This document shows, one piece after another, positions 46,190 to 54,751 of a stretch of 64,000 bases of DNA. The notes under the pieces are model-generated. The model was not told the origin of the DNA. It worked only from the letters and a program-made list of their open reading frames with translations, and ran no database searches. Origin of the DNA: Enterococcus faecium. GTDB lineage: Bacteria > Bacillota > Bacilli > Lactobacillales > Enterococcaceae. Numbering within the stretch: the first letter of the stretch is position 1; each line of letters starts with the position of its first letter. The stretch covers positions 363,501-427,500 of the forward strand of contig NZ_CP118955.1 of NCBI RefSeq assembly GCF_029023785.1, given 5' to 3'. The translations under genes and the position numbers were made by a program.

Positions 46190-48901
46190 ATGAAAACAAG
46201 AACATATCTTAAAGCAGGTTTTCGCGAAATTCGGCAATCTAAAGGACGATTCATTGCAATCATCCTTATTGTCATGCTAGGAACACTTTTATTTGTAGGT
46301 GTCAAAACTGCTGGACCTGTCATGCAAAAAACGATGGATCACTATGTTGGTACAGCAGGACTTTCTGATTTGCAAATCGTTTCTACTGGTGGCTTGACAC
46401 AAAAAGATATTGCTCAAGCAGAAAAGATCCCAGATGCAAAAGTAGAAACAGGAAAACAGATCTATTATTCCAATACTGGCAAAAACGAAGTGATTCAAAT
46501 ATTTTCTTATAACAAAAATAACAAGCAGAACAAGCTACAATTAACTGATGGAAAACTCCCGGAAAAACCAAACCAGCTTGTATTGGATGAAAAAGCGGAA
46601 GATGAAGGGTATAAAATCGGTGATATTTATCAGATTGATTCAGATGAATTGAAAGAAAAAGAGTATACCATCACGGGCTTTGTCCGTTCTCCATTGTTCA
46701 TCAACAATTTGGAGAGAGGATACGCGAACGTCGGAAATGGTAGCGTCGATTATTTTGTCTATTTACCTGAATCCGTTTTTAAAACAGATATTTATTCTGT
46801 CTTATATCTTGATTTTACAAACGTAAAGAATTTGAATACGTACAGCAAAGCTTACAAAGATAAAATGGAGCAAAATCAAGAAAAGGCAGAAAAGTATTTA
46901 CAAGATCGACCCGAAGAACGCTTAGAAGAGCTGAAAAAATCGGCCAACGAAGAATTAGAACCGGCACAGCAAAAAATAGCGGATGGCAAAGCACAAACAA
47001 CGCAAGCAAGAACACGGTTAGAAGATGCTAAAAAACAGTTAGCGCAACAGTCAGCAACTATCCAGCAGCTTCCTGAAGCGCAACGAACAATCGCTGTTCA
47101 AACATTATCTCAACAAGAAGCTCAACTTGCTGAACAAGAAAGGCAATTAGTTGAGAAAGAACGTGAACTGGCCTCTGCAGAGGAAGAATTGAATCGAAAT
47201 GCAGAAAAAATTGAAAATTTAACTAAACCATCATACCTATACAATGAACGTTCAGAAAATGTCGGTTTTCAAGAATTTGGTGATCTGTCTGATCGTATCG
47301 CTGCGATTGCCAATGTTTTTCCTGTTTTCTTTTTCTTTATTGCCGCATTGATCACCTTTACGACAATGACACGTATGGTAGAAGAAAACCGCAGGGAAAT
47401 CGGGACATTAAAGGCGTTAGGTTATACGAAAGTTGAAATCGCAAAAAAATATGCAATCTATGCAAGTCTAGCCTCAGGGATAGGTATTGTTTTAGGAACG
47501 ATATTAGGAACGAATCTTTTGCCAAGGATCATTTTTGAGCTGTCTAACGAGCGGTATGATATTGGGAGTGCGCTTATTTTTTATGACTGGCCGCCGATTT
47601 TACAAGCAGCTGCCGCATTCTTCATTGCCGCATTTGGCGCTGCAATGATCGTTTTATTCAAAGATTTAAGAGAACGGCCTGCTGCATTGCTTCAACCGAA
47701 AGCACCGAAGCCAGGGAAACGCATTTTTCTTGAATACATCACTCCGCTGTGGTCACGCCTTAGCTTTAATCAAAAAATCAGTTACCGAAATCTCTTCCGA
47801 TATAAGTCAAGAATGCTTATGGCGATTATCGGAATTGCTGGATGTGCCGGGCTGATGGTTGCAGGCGTGGGATTGAAAGATTCTCTAAGTTCTGTTTCAG
47901 CCAAACAATTTGGACCGATCATTGACTATCAAGCAATCGTTACATTGGATTCATCCACGGAAGATAGTCGTCAAAAAGCAGCGGATATGCTGCAGAAGCA
48001 AGAAAAAGTAAATGAGATCCTAGCTATTCATACTCAAACCGTAGAATTGAGAAAAAAAGGACATGCTTCGCAAAGTCTGACAGTGATCGTACCAAGTAAA
48101 ACAGCTGATTTGGATCGTTTTATCCATTTAACTGATCTTGAAGAGAACCCACGCTCCTTGCCTAAAACAGGAATCGCTATTACGCAAAAAGTAGCAGAAC
48201 TATTTGACTTATCTACAGGAGATCATATTTCGCTTTATGATGAAGATCAAAAAGAATGGAAAGTCGAAGTAAAAGAAATCGTGAAAAACTATCTAGGTAG
48301 CTTTATTTATATGTCCCCTGAATATTATGCTTCAGTTACTGATCAATCGATGATGGATAATGCATTTTTGCTGCGTACAGATAAGATGACAACAAAAGAA
48401 GAAGAAATGCTTTCCGAGAAACTGCTTGCCACAGACGCTGTGACAAATACGTCTTTCATGTCCAAACAAATCGAAACGCAAGAAGAATCAATGGCGAACT
48501 TAGACTCGGTTGTCTTAATCTTTGTCGTATTATCAGGACTGCTGGCTTTTATCGTCTTGTATAATCTAACTAATATCAATATTTCCGAGCGTGTACGCGA
48601 ATTATCTACAATAAAAGTCCTTGGATTTTTTGATAAAGAAGTCACGATGTACATTGTTCGAGAAAATATCATCTTTACTCTTTTAGGAATCATCGGAGGA
48701 TTTGGTGTAGGATATATATTGACTGACTTCATCTTGCAACAAGCGTCTATGGAGAATGTCATCTTTCCATTAGTGATCACATGGTGGGCTTATGTCTTAT
48801 CAGCAGGATTAACTATCGTATTTACGGTTATTGTGATGATTGTTACCCATTTCAAATTAAAGCATATCGATATGATTGATGCGTTGAAATCGAATGAATA
48901 A
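46190..48901 (+). CDS. Large FtsX-type ABC permease with coiled coil
   Basis: 903 residues. First helix at about 20-40; extracytoplasmic region with a long charged coiled coil at about 225-345 (Glu/Gln/Arg/Ala heptads); helices near 370-400, 420-450 and 460-490; a short linker; then a second FtsX half with a helix near 545-570, an outer domain (570-760) and three C-terminal helices ending MIDALKSNE. Two FtsX domains in one chain suggest it acts with two ATPase copies. No adaptor protein or two-component system is adjacent. Cargo unknown. Confidence 0.87.
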   Translation: MKTRTYLKAGFREIRQSKGRFIAIILIVMLGTLLFVGVKTAGPVMQKTMDHYVGTAGLSDLQIVSTGGLTQKDIAQAEKIPDAKVETGKQIYYSNTGKNEVIQIFSYNKNNKQNKLQLTDGKLPEKPNQLVLDEKAEDEGYKIGDIYQIDSDELKEKEYTITGFVRSPLFINNLERGYANVGNGSVDYFVYLPESVFKTDIYSVLYLDFTNVKNLNTYSKAYKDKMEQNQEKAEKYLQDRPEERLEELKKSANEELEPAQQKIADGKAQTTQARTRLEDAKKQLAQQSATIQQLPEAQRTIAVQTLSQQEAQLAEQERQLVEKERELASAEEELNRNAEKIENLTKPSYLYNERSENVGFQEFGDLSDRIAAIANVFPVFFFFIAALITFTTMTRMVEENRREIGTLKALGYTKVEIAKKYAIYASLASGIGIVLGTILGTNLLPRIIFELSNERYDIGSALIFYDWPPILQAAAAFFIAAFGAAMIVLFKDLRERPAALLQPKAPKPGKRIFLEYITPLWSRLSFNQKISYRNLFRYKSRMLMAIIGIAGCAGLMVAGVGLKDSLSSVSAKQFGPIIDYQAIVTLDSSTEDSRQKAADMLQKQEKVNEILAIHTQTVELRKKGHASQSLTVIVPSKTADLDRFIHLTDLEENPRSLPKTGIAITQKVAELFDLSTGDHISLYDEDQKEWKVEVKEIVKNYLGSFIYMSPEYYASVTDQSMMDNAFLLRTDKMTTKEEEMLSEKLLATDAVTNTSFMSKQIETQEESMANLDSVVLIFVVLSGLLAFIVLYNLTNINISERVRELSTIKVLGFFDKEVTMYIVRENIIFTLLGIIGGFGVGYILTDFILQQASMENVIFPLVITWWAYVLSAGLTIVFTVIVMIVTHFKLKHIDMIDALKSNE

Positions 48902-48906
48902 AAACA

Positions 48907-49092
48907 GAGGTTGTGAAATCAGCGTTTTGAGCTAATAACGAGGGTCAGCTGCTAATTGAACACCATGAATCAGAGGTTGTAAAAAAGCCGTCCTGCATCG
49001 AGCAAAAAGAATACTCAAATAAAATTAGCTCCTCATGTTTTACATTTGAGAAGACTGATTGCCGTAGATAAAAGCTTTTGAACACCATTTAT
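48907..49092 (+). repeat. Two repeat units, the first internally deleted
   Basis: Unit 1 (48907-48969) is only 63 bases: GAGGTTGTGAAATCAGCG ... GGGTCAGCTGCTAATTGAACACC, matching both ends but not the loop of the units at 15.6 kb. Unit 2 (48973-49092) is near full length but degenerate (GAGGTTGTAAAAAAGCC). They fill most of the 48902-49297 gap. Confidence 0.75.
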
Positions 49093-49120
49093 AGAAGAAA
49101 CAAGAATATTTTGCTATTTT

Positions 49121-49163
49121 AAACAAGAGGATAGACAAATACATGTCTGATCTCTTGTTTTTT
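49121..49163 (+). terminator. Terminator after the ABC/FtsX operon
   Basis: AAACAAGAG..ATAGACA (49121-49137) pairs with TGTCTGATCTCTTGTTT (49144-49160), followed by T residues. Confidence 0.78.
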
Positions 49164-49201
49164 ATTGGGCAACAGACCTCTTAGAATGTATAAAGATAAA
49201 T

Positions 49202-49230
49202 TTTACAAACGCTTTCGGTTCAGTTATAAT
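49202..49230 (+). promoter_or_regulatory. Promoter and cre-like operator of the alpha-glucosidase gene
   Basis: TTTACA (49202-49207), 17 bases, TATAAT (49225-49230). Between them AAACGCTTTC (49208-49217) has the core of a catabolite-response (CcpA) site, with two mismatches to the wider consensus, suggesting carbon repression. Confidence 0.65.
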
Positions 49231-49297
49231 AATAAATGATAACTTGTATATATAAGTTGTGGTAGGTAATAAATCAGTTGAATGGAGGTAAATATCC

Positions 49298-50926
49298 ATG
49301 ACATTTAAAGACAAAGTCATTTACCAAATCTATCCCAAATCTTACAAAGACAGTAATGGTGATGGAATTGGAGATTTAAAAGGAATCAAAGAAAAACTCC
49401 CGTATCTGAATGATCTAGGCATCGACATGATTTGGCTAAACCCTATTTATCCAAGCCCTCAAAAAGACAACGGTTATGATATCTCTGATTACACAGCCAT
49501 CGATCCTATCTTTGGTACGATGGAGGAATTCGAACAGCTAATAGCCGAAGCAAAGAAATACCGGATAGAAATCATGCTCGATATGGTGCTGAATCACGTT
49601 TCGACAGAACATGAATGGTTCAAAAAAGCACTAGCAGGGGACCAGCATTATCAGGACTTCTTCATTTTAAGAGAAGAGCCAACGGATTGGGTATCAAAAT
49701 TTGGTGGAAGTGCTTGGTCGCCATTTGGAGATACGGGGAAATATTATTTGCACTTATATGATCGGACACAAGCTGACTTGAACTGGCGGAACCAAGCAGT
49801 AAGAGAGGAACTATTCAAAGTTGTTCGTTTTTGGATGGAAAAAGGGGTAAAAGGATTCCGTTTCGATGTTATCAATGTTATCGGTAAAGACGAACAATTG
49901 AAAAATAATAAAGAAAATGATGGCAAACCTGAATATACGGACAAACCAATCACCCATACGTATCTAAAAGAATTGAACCAAGCAACGTTTGGGACGGATT
50001 CCACTATCATCACAGTCGGTGAAATGAGCTCTACGACGATCGAAAATTGTATCTTGTATACAGAACCTAGTAGAGAAGAATTATCAATGGTCTTTAATTT
50101 CCATCATTTGAAAGTCGATTATGAAAATGGGAATAAATGGTCTACTCCTCCATTTGATTTTGCAGAATTAAAGCGACTATTTCATACATGGGGAGAAAAG
50201 ATGAGTGAGGGTAACGGCTGGAATGCTCTATTTTTTAATAATCATGATCAGCCACGTGCGCTCAATCGATTTGTAGCTATCGATCAGTATCGAAAACAAG
50301 GAGCAGAGATGCTAGCAACCATGATCCATTTGAACCGTGGGACGCCCTATATTTATATGGGAGAAGAAATCGGCATGATCGACCCAGACTATTCATCGAT
50401 TTCCGACTATATTGACGTAGAAAGTTTGAATGCTTATAAGTTACTCCTTGAACAAGGATTCACAGAAAAAGAAGCGTTTCGTCGGATCAAAGCAAAATCT
50501 CGCGATAACTCTCGAACACCCATGCAATGGTCAGACACAGAACAAGCAGGATTTACTACAGGGAAACCTTGGTTAAAAGTTGGAGGCAAGCTAGAAGAGA
50601 TTAATGTAGAAAAAGAACTATCTTCTGAAGATTCTATTTTGTCCTATTACAAGAAATTGATTCGGCTGAGAAAAACATATCCAATCGTTGCACAAGGAGA
50701 TTATCATGCTTATGAAGCAAATCATCCGGAAGTTTATGGCTTTCTTCGCCAATTTGAAGGACAGCAGCTGCTTGTATTAACAAATTTCTATGATAAAGAT
50801 ACAAGGATCGCCATCCCAGAAGGATTCACAGAAGCCAATATTCTTATCGATAATTATTCCGATACTGTTCTTCATCAAAGTCTGGAGCTAAAACCATACC
50901 AGGCAATTGCTTTGCTGAAAAATTAA
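49298..50926 (+). CDS. malL: GH13 alpha-glucosidase (oligo-1,6-glucosidase type)
   Basis: 542 residues, full length for GH13 subfamily 31-like enzymes. YQIYPKSYKDSNGDGIGDLKGI at the start, catalytic nucleophile Asp in GFRFDVINVIG, acid Glu in TVGEMSS, and third Asp in NNHDQPR. Val after the nucleophile (DVIN) is the residue associated with alpha-1,6 preference. It hydrolyses isomaltose-type or malto-oligosaccharides in the cytosol; no signal peptide. It has its own cre-like promoter and complements the mal operon at 3-10 kb. Confidence 0.9.
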   Translation: MTFKDKVIYQIYPKSYKDSNGDGIGDLKGIKEKLPYLNDLGIDMIWLNPIYPSPQKDNGYDISDYTAIDPIFGTMEEFEQLIAEAKKYRIEIMLDMVLNHVSTEHEWFKKALAGDQHYQDFFILREEPTDWVSKFGGSAWSPFGDTGKYYLHLYDRTQADLNWRNQAVREELFKVVRFWMEKGVKGFRFDVINVIGKDEQLKNNKENDGKPEYTDKPITHTYLKELNQATFGTDSTIITVGEMSSTTIENCILYTEPSREELSMVFNFHHLKVDYENGNKWSTPPFDFAELKRLFHTWGEKMSEGNGWNALFFNNHDQPRALNRFVAIDQYRKQGAEMLATMIHLNRGTPYIYMGEEIGMIDPDYSSISDYIDVESLNAYKLLLEQGFTEKEAFRRIKAKSRDNSRTPMQWSDTEQAGFTTGKPWLKVGGKLEEINVEKELSSEDSILSYYKKLIRLRKTYPIVAQGDYHAYEANHPEVYGFLRQFEGQQLLVLTNFYDKDTRIAIPEGFTEANILIDNYSDTVLHQSLELKPYQAIALLKN

Positions 50927-50930
50927 AACA

Positions 50931-50987
50931 AAAACACAAAACGTCGTTCCTACGAGCTATTCTCGTAAGATCGACGTTTTGTGTTTT
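50931..50987. terminator. Bidirectional terminator
   Basis: AAAACACAAAACGTCG (50931-50946) pairs with CGACGTTTTGTGTTTT (50972-50987), with an inner TACGAG/CTCGTA stem, between convergent genes. Confidence 0.88.
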
Positions 50988-52167
50988 ATTTAAAATAATC
51001 TTCTTCAGAAAATGAAGAGTTTTCATACTCTCCTTTATCGCCATAAAATTTATTGTAGCGTTGTTTGAATTTACGGAAAATAAAAGTAACGAGTAATTTG
51101 ACTAACGTATAGATAGGAATACCAAAAATAACGCCCACAATTCCCATTAGATCACCCATGACAAGTAAAACGATTAAGATCGTAATCGGATGGATCTGTA
51201 AACGATCACCCATTACTCGAGGAATCACCAAGTCACCGTGGAGAAGTTGTACGGCAAACCAGACAATGACAAATTTGACAGCCATAAAAGTAGAGTCTTG
51301 GAATGCAATGATCAAACCTGGAAAGAAGGCGATAAACGGCCCAATATATGGAATGATACATAACAACCCAGCAGAAATAGCTAAAACACTAGCAAATTCT
51401 AATCCGATCAGTAAGAAACAAACCCAGTAGACTGCTCCAAGGATAAATGAAGCAATGATTTGCCCCTTTAGAAATGAACCCAATTGTTGATTAGCAATCT
51501 TTGTCAAATTTTTAAAATCTGTACGAAATGCTGGTGGGACAATCGCTAAAACTGACTGATAAAATTTTTGAGGATCTCTCAAAAGGAAAAAAGCGACAAT
51601 TGGACCAGTAAATAAAGTAATAAAAATAGCTGTAACAGTTGAAAAAATGTTGCTGATCCGTTGTGCGCCACTTTCCCAATAATTTCCAATAAATCCAGCT
51701 ATATCAGACGTCACGTCGTCAATAGAAGCAAAAAATTGATTAAATGAATCGGCAAAAGGTGTTTTCTCCAAAAATTGTCGGAGACTCTCTTGAAAATCTT
51801 GAAACAAATCTGGCAAACTACTGATCAATGTCTTTGCCTGTTCTTCAAGAAAAGGAATAAGCCATATGCTTCCAAGCCCCAATAAAAATAAAATAATCAC
51901 ATAAACGATAATGACTGACAAGTTCCTCGAAAGGTGCTTGCTCAAACGTTTGATGACTGGTTCCAAAAGATAATACAAGATCAGTGCAAACAATAATGGG
52001 GGCAAGATAGTAGCGATAATGATTCCGACAGGCTTGAATATAAACGAGATCTGATGGAAAAAATAAATGATCAGCGCAAGTAAGATAACTATTCCTAAAA
52101 CATAGTAAGAGGTTTTTCCTCCTAAAAAGCGGATCAAACGATTCGTTGTATCTGTTTCTTTTTTCAC
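50986..52167 (-). CDS. AI-2E family transporter
   Basis: 393 residues from GTG 52167, seven bases after GGAGG; a longer in-frame reading has no RBS. About eight hydrophobic segments with the family arrangement: two-helix start, soluble middle segment (LPDLFQDFQESLRQFLEKTPF), and the conserved C-terminal helices (IPYIGPFIAFFPGLIIAF, VIPRVMGDRLQIHPITILIVLLVMGDLMGIVGVIFGIP). Members export varied small solutes or ions; AI-2 export is shown for few. Confidence 0.88.
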   Translation of the reverse strand: MKKETDTTNRLIRFLGGKTSYYVLGIVILLALIIYFFHQISFIFKPVGIIIATILPPLLFALILYYLLEPVIKRLSKHLSRNLSVIIVYVIILFLLGLGSIWLIPFLEEQAKTLISSLPDLFQDFQESLRQFLEKTPFADSFNQFFASIDDVTSDIAGFIGNYWESGAQRISNIFSTVTAIFITLFTGPIVAFFLLRDPQKFYQSVLAIVPPAFRTDFKNLTKIANQQLGSFLKGQIIASFILGAVYWVCFLLIGLEFASVLAISAGLLCIIPYIGPFIAFFPGLIIAFQDSTFMAVKFVIVWFAVQLLHGDLVIPRVMGDRLQIHPITILIVLLVMGDLMGIVGVIFGIPIYTLVKLLVTFIFRKFKQRYNKFYGDKGEYENSSFSEEDYFK

Positions 52168-52298
52168 TCTTTTTCCTCCTTTATCTATAACTTCATTATA
52201 GACAAAAGCGGGTATAAAAGGAAAATGATAGAGGTTGATTGCAAAAATATCGTCAATCATTCATATAAACTTTCTCATCAATTAAAATAAGAAAACGC

Positions 52299-52362
52299 TT
52301 GACAGTTCTTTTAACCATATGATAAATTAAATCCTGTTGCTAAAACGTAACTATTACGGTTT
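52299..52362 (+). promoter_or_regulatory. adcA promoter and Zur box
   Basis: TTGACA at 52299-52304 with a weak -10 (ATAAAT, 52322-52327). A dyad at 52342-52362 has half-sites AAAACGTAAC and ATTACGGTTT around a single T, close to the Zur consensus AAATCGTAAT-N-ATTACGATTT, just after the expected start site. It implies zinc repression of adcA. Confidence 0.78.
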
Positions 52363-52418
52363 GCGAAAAGCGAATCGGAACATTCAAATGAAAGAAGATG
52401 AGAAGAGGAGTGTCATAA

Positions 52419-53942
52419 ATGAAACGATTGATAGGTATATTGGCCATGCTGGTTTTAGCAGGTATGTTAACTGCTTGCGGGGCAAGTGGGAAAGCCGAGG
52501 ACAGTAAAGAAAAATTGAGCGTGATGACGACCTTTTATCCCATGTATGATTTTACAAAAGCAATCGTCGGGGATGAAGGAGAAGTAGAGTTATTGATTCC
52601 AGCAGGGACTGATTCCCACGATTATGAACCTTCTGCTAAAGACATGGCAAAGATCCAAGATACAGATATCTTTGTTTATAATGATGAAAACATGGAAACA
52701 TGGGTCCCCGCAATCCAAAAAACATTACAAGAAGGCAATGTCCATACGATAAAAGCGACAGAAGGTATGCTTTTACTTCCGGGAAGTGAAGAAGGACATG
52801 ATCATGACCATGAACACGGGGAAGAAGGCCATACACATGAGCTAGACCCACATGTATGGCTAGCTCCAAGTTTAGCAATCAAGCAGGTAGCAAACATACG
52901 TGATCAGCTGATTGAAGCTTACCCAGAAAAACAGGAAGTATGGACAAAAAATGCAGCAGCCTATACCGAGAAACTTCAAGCACTCCATCAGCTTTATCAA
53001 GAAACCTTTAAGCAAGCAAAACAAAGATCTTTTGTCACGCAACATGCTGCATTCAACTATCTAGCGTTAGAATATGGATTGAATCAAGTATCGATTGCTG
53101 GTCTTTCTTCTAGTGAAGAACCGTCTGCGGCGAGAATTGCTGAACTGAAACACTTTGTTAAAGAACATGGAATCAACTATATTTATTTTGAAGAAAACGC
53201 CAAAGATAGTATTGCCAGAACGTTAGCAAACGAAGCAGGTGTATCTTTAGAAGTATTGAATCCTTTGGAAGGATTGACGAATGAACAAATAGAAAATGGA
53301 GAAAACTATCTTTCTATCATGGAAGCAAACCTCGAAGCGTTGAAAAAAACGACAGAGACAGAAAACCCGCTAGAAGATACTTTGACCCCCAAAAAAGAAA
53401 AGAGCGTCTACAACGGTTATTTTGAAGACGAGGATGTACAAGATCGCTCTCTTTCAGATTGGGCAGGAACTTGGCAAACAGTAGATACGTATGTAGAAGA
53501 TGGGACTTTTGATCCTGTTTTTGAATATAAAGAAAAATTGAATCAGGATAAGACAGCACAAGAATATAAAGAATATTATACGAAGGGCTATCAAACAGAT
53601 ATTGCTTCAATCAAGATCAGTGAGAAAGAGATGGCATTTACGTTTAAGGATGGAACAACGAAACGTTCAAATTATCGTTATGTAGGGAAAGAAATCTTGA
53701 CCTACGAGGCAGGAAACCGTGGCGTAAGGTATCTATTCGAAGCAGAAGATAAGGAAAGTGGCGCTTTTAGATATATTCAATTCAGTGATCACACGATTGC
53801 ACCGGCTGACTCCGAACATTTTCATTTATATGCAGGAAATGAAAGTCAAGAAGTATTGCTGAAAGAAATGGAGAATTGGCCAACATTTTATCCAGATACA
53901 ATGGATGGACGTGAAATTGCACAGGAAATGCTTTTGCACTGA
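52419..53942 (+). CDS. adcA: Zinc-binding lipoprotein AdcA (ZnuA plus ZinT domains)
   Basis: 507 residues. Lipoprotein signal with lipobox LTAC, Cys20. ZnuA-like domain about 30-320 with zinc ligands in DSHDYEP, DPHVWLAP and VTQHAAFNYL, plus a His-rich loop (GHDHDHEHGEEGHTHE, about 125-142). ZinT domain about 345-507 (YNGYFEDEDVQDRSLSDWAGTWQTVD ... HTIAPADSEHFHLYAG). It captures zinc outside the membrane for the AdcCB importer, whose genes are not here. A Zur box precedes it. Confidence 0.95.
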   Translation: MKRLIGILAMLVLAGMLTACGASGKAEDSKEKLSVMTTFYPMYDFTKAIVGDEGEVELLIPAGTDSHDYEPSAKDMAKIQDTDIFVYNDENMETWVPAIQKTLQEGNVHTIKATEGMLLLPGSEEGHDHDHEHGEEGHTHELDPHVWLAPSLAIKQVANIRDQLIEAYPEKQEVWTKNAAAYTEKLQALHQLYQETFKQAKQRSFVTQHAAFNYLALEYGLNQVSIAGLSSSEEPSAARIAELKHFVKEHGINYIYFEENAKDSIARTLANEAGVSLEVLNPLEGLTNEQIENGENYLSIMEANLEALKKTTETENPLEDTLTPKKEKSVYNGYFEDEDVQDRSLSDWAGTWQTVDTYVEDGTFDPVFEYKEKLNQDKTAQEYKEYYTKGYQTDIASIKISEKEMAFTFKDGTTKRSNYRYVGKEILTYEAGNRGVRYLFEAEDKESGAFRYIQFSDHTIAPADSEHFHLYAGNESQEVLLKEMENWPTFYPDTMDGREIAQEMLLH

Positions 53943-53948
53943 TAGGCA

Positions 53949-54014
53949 AAAAAGAACCGAAGGGTTTGGATCGGCTGGTCATTTAGTCGGTCCAAACTAT
54001 TCGGTTCTTTTTAT
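53949..54014. terminator. Bidirectional terminator between adcA and the agr-like locus
   Basis: AAAAAGAACCGAA (53949-53961) pairs with TTCGGTTCTTTTT (54000-54012), with an inner TTTGGA/TCCAAA stem. The right arm overlaps the stop of the response-regulator gene. Confidence 0.85.
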
Positions 54015-54739
54015 GAAATCAATTTCTTTAATCCACGGATAGAGGCTGGGATGGTCTCGCCGTTTGCCAACGTGACTTCTCTGGTTTTTTTATTAATCGA
54101 CCGCACATTTTGTGTATTGATAACATAGGATTTATGACAACGGATAAAATTCCGATGCATTTTCTCGATTTCTTTGATCTTCTCATAGAATTGTAATTGG
54201 GCATGAGTCAAATGGACTTCCAGTTTATGTGGCGCTCCTAGCGAAGTAGAAAAATATTGGATGTCTTTGATCGGTAAAAATTTGATCTCATCATTAAACT
54301 CTATTTTGAAGATATCTTTTTGGATTTGGGACATTTGAAAATCTTCGAAAATTTTGCTCAGGATATGCTCGACATTTTCTTTTAAATCATAAAGATCTTC
54401 TTTGACGATATAATCAGTCGGTTCGATGTTGCTTTTTAAGATTTTCATCGACATTTCCGTATGGGAAGTCACATAGATTATTTTTCCTAAAGGATCTAAT
54501 TCACGGATCAATTTACCGATCGCTACACCATCCATTTCACTGTCTTCTAGTTCGATATCTAAAAAGTAAATACCAAAAGAAGAAGTTCTGATCTTGGCTG
54601 CATTGAGAAGTTCTTCCGGATCAGAGGTAGAAATATGGACATAACTGTCTAAGTTTTCAATCATGATTCTATTTTTGATCACCGTTGATAAAACTTCTAA
54701 TTGTTTTGGATCGTCTTCACAAATATAAATGGGAATCAT
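54011..54739 (-). CDS. agrA: LytTR response regulator, AgrA/FsrA-like
   Basis: 242 residues. Receiver domain 1-120 with acidic Glu8-Asp9-Asp10 and phosphoacceptor Asp61 (YFLDIELEDSEMDG). LytTR DNA-binding domain about 140-242 (IQYFSTSLGAPHKLEVHL, FIRCHKSYVINTQNVRSINKKTREVTLANGETIPAS). RBS AAGGAG precedes ATG 54739, 12 bases after the kinase. It should be phosphorylated by the AgrC-like kinase and activate its own operon or virulence/biofilm targets; targets are not visible here. Confidence 0.9.
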   Translation of the reverse strand: MIPIYICEDDPKQLEVLSTVIKNRIMIENLDSYVHISTSDPEELLNAAKIRTSSFGIYFLDIELEDSEMDGVAIGKLIRELDPLGKIIYVTSHTEMSMKILKSNIEPTDYIVKEDLYDLKENVEHILSKIFEDFQMSQIQKDIFKIEFNDEIKFLPIKDIQYFSTSLGAPHKLEVHLTHAQLQFYEKIKEIEKMHRNFIRCHKSYVINTQNVRSINKKTREVTLANGETIPASIRGLKKLIS

Positions 54740-54751
54740 ATCATTACTCCT

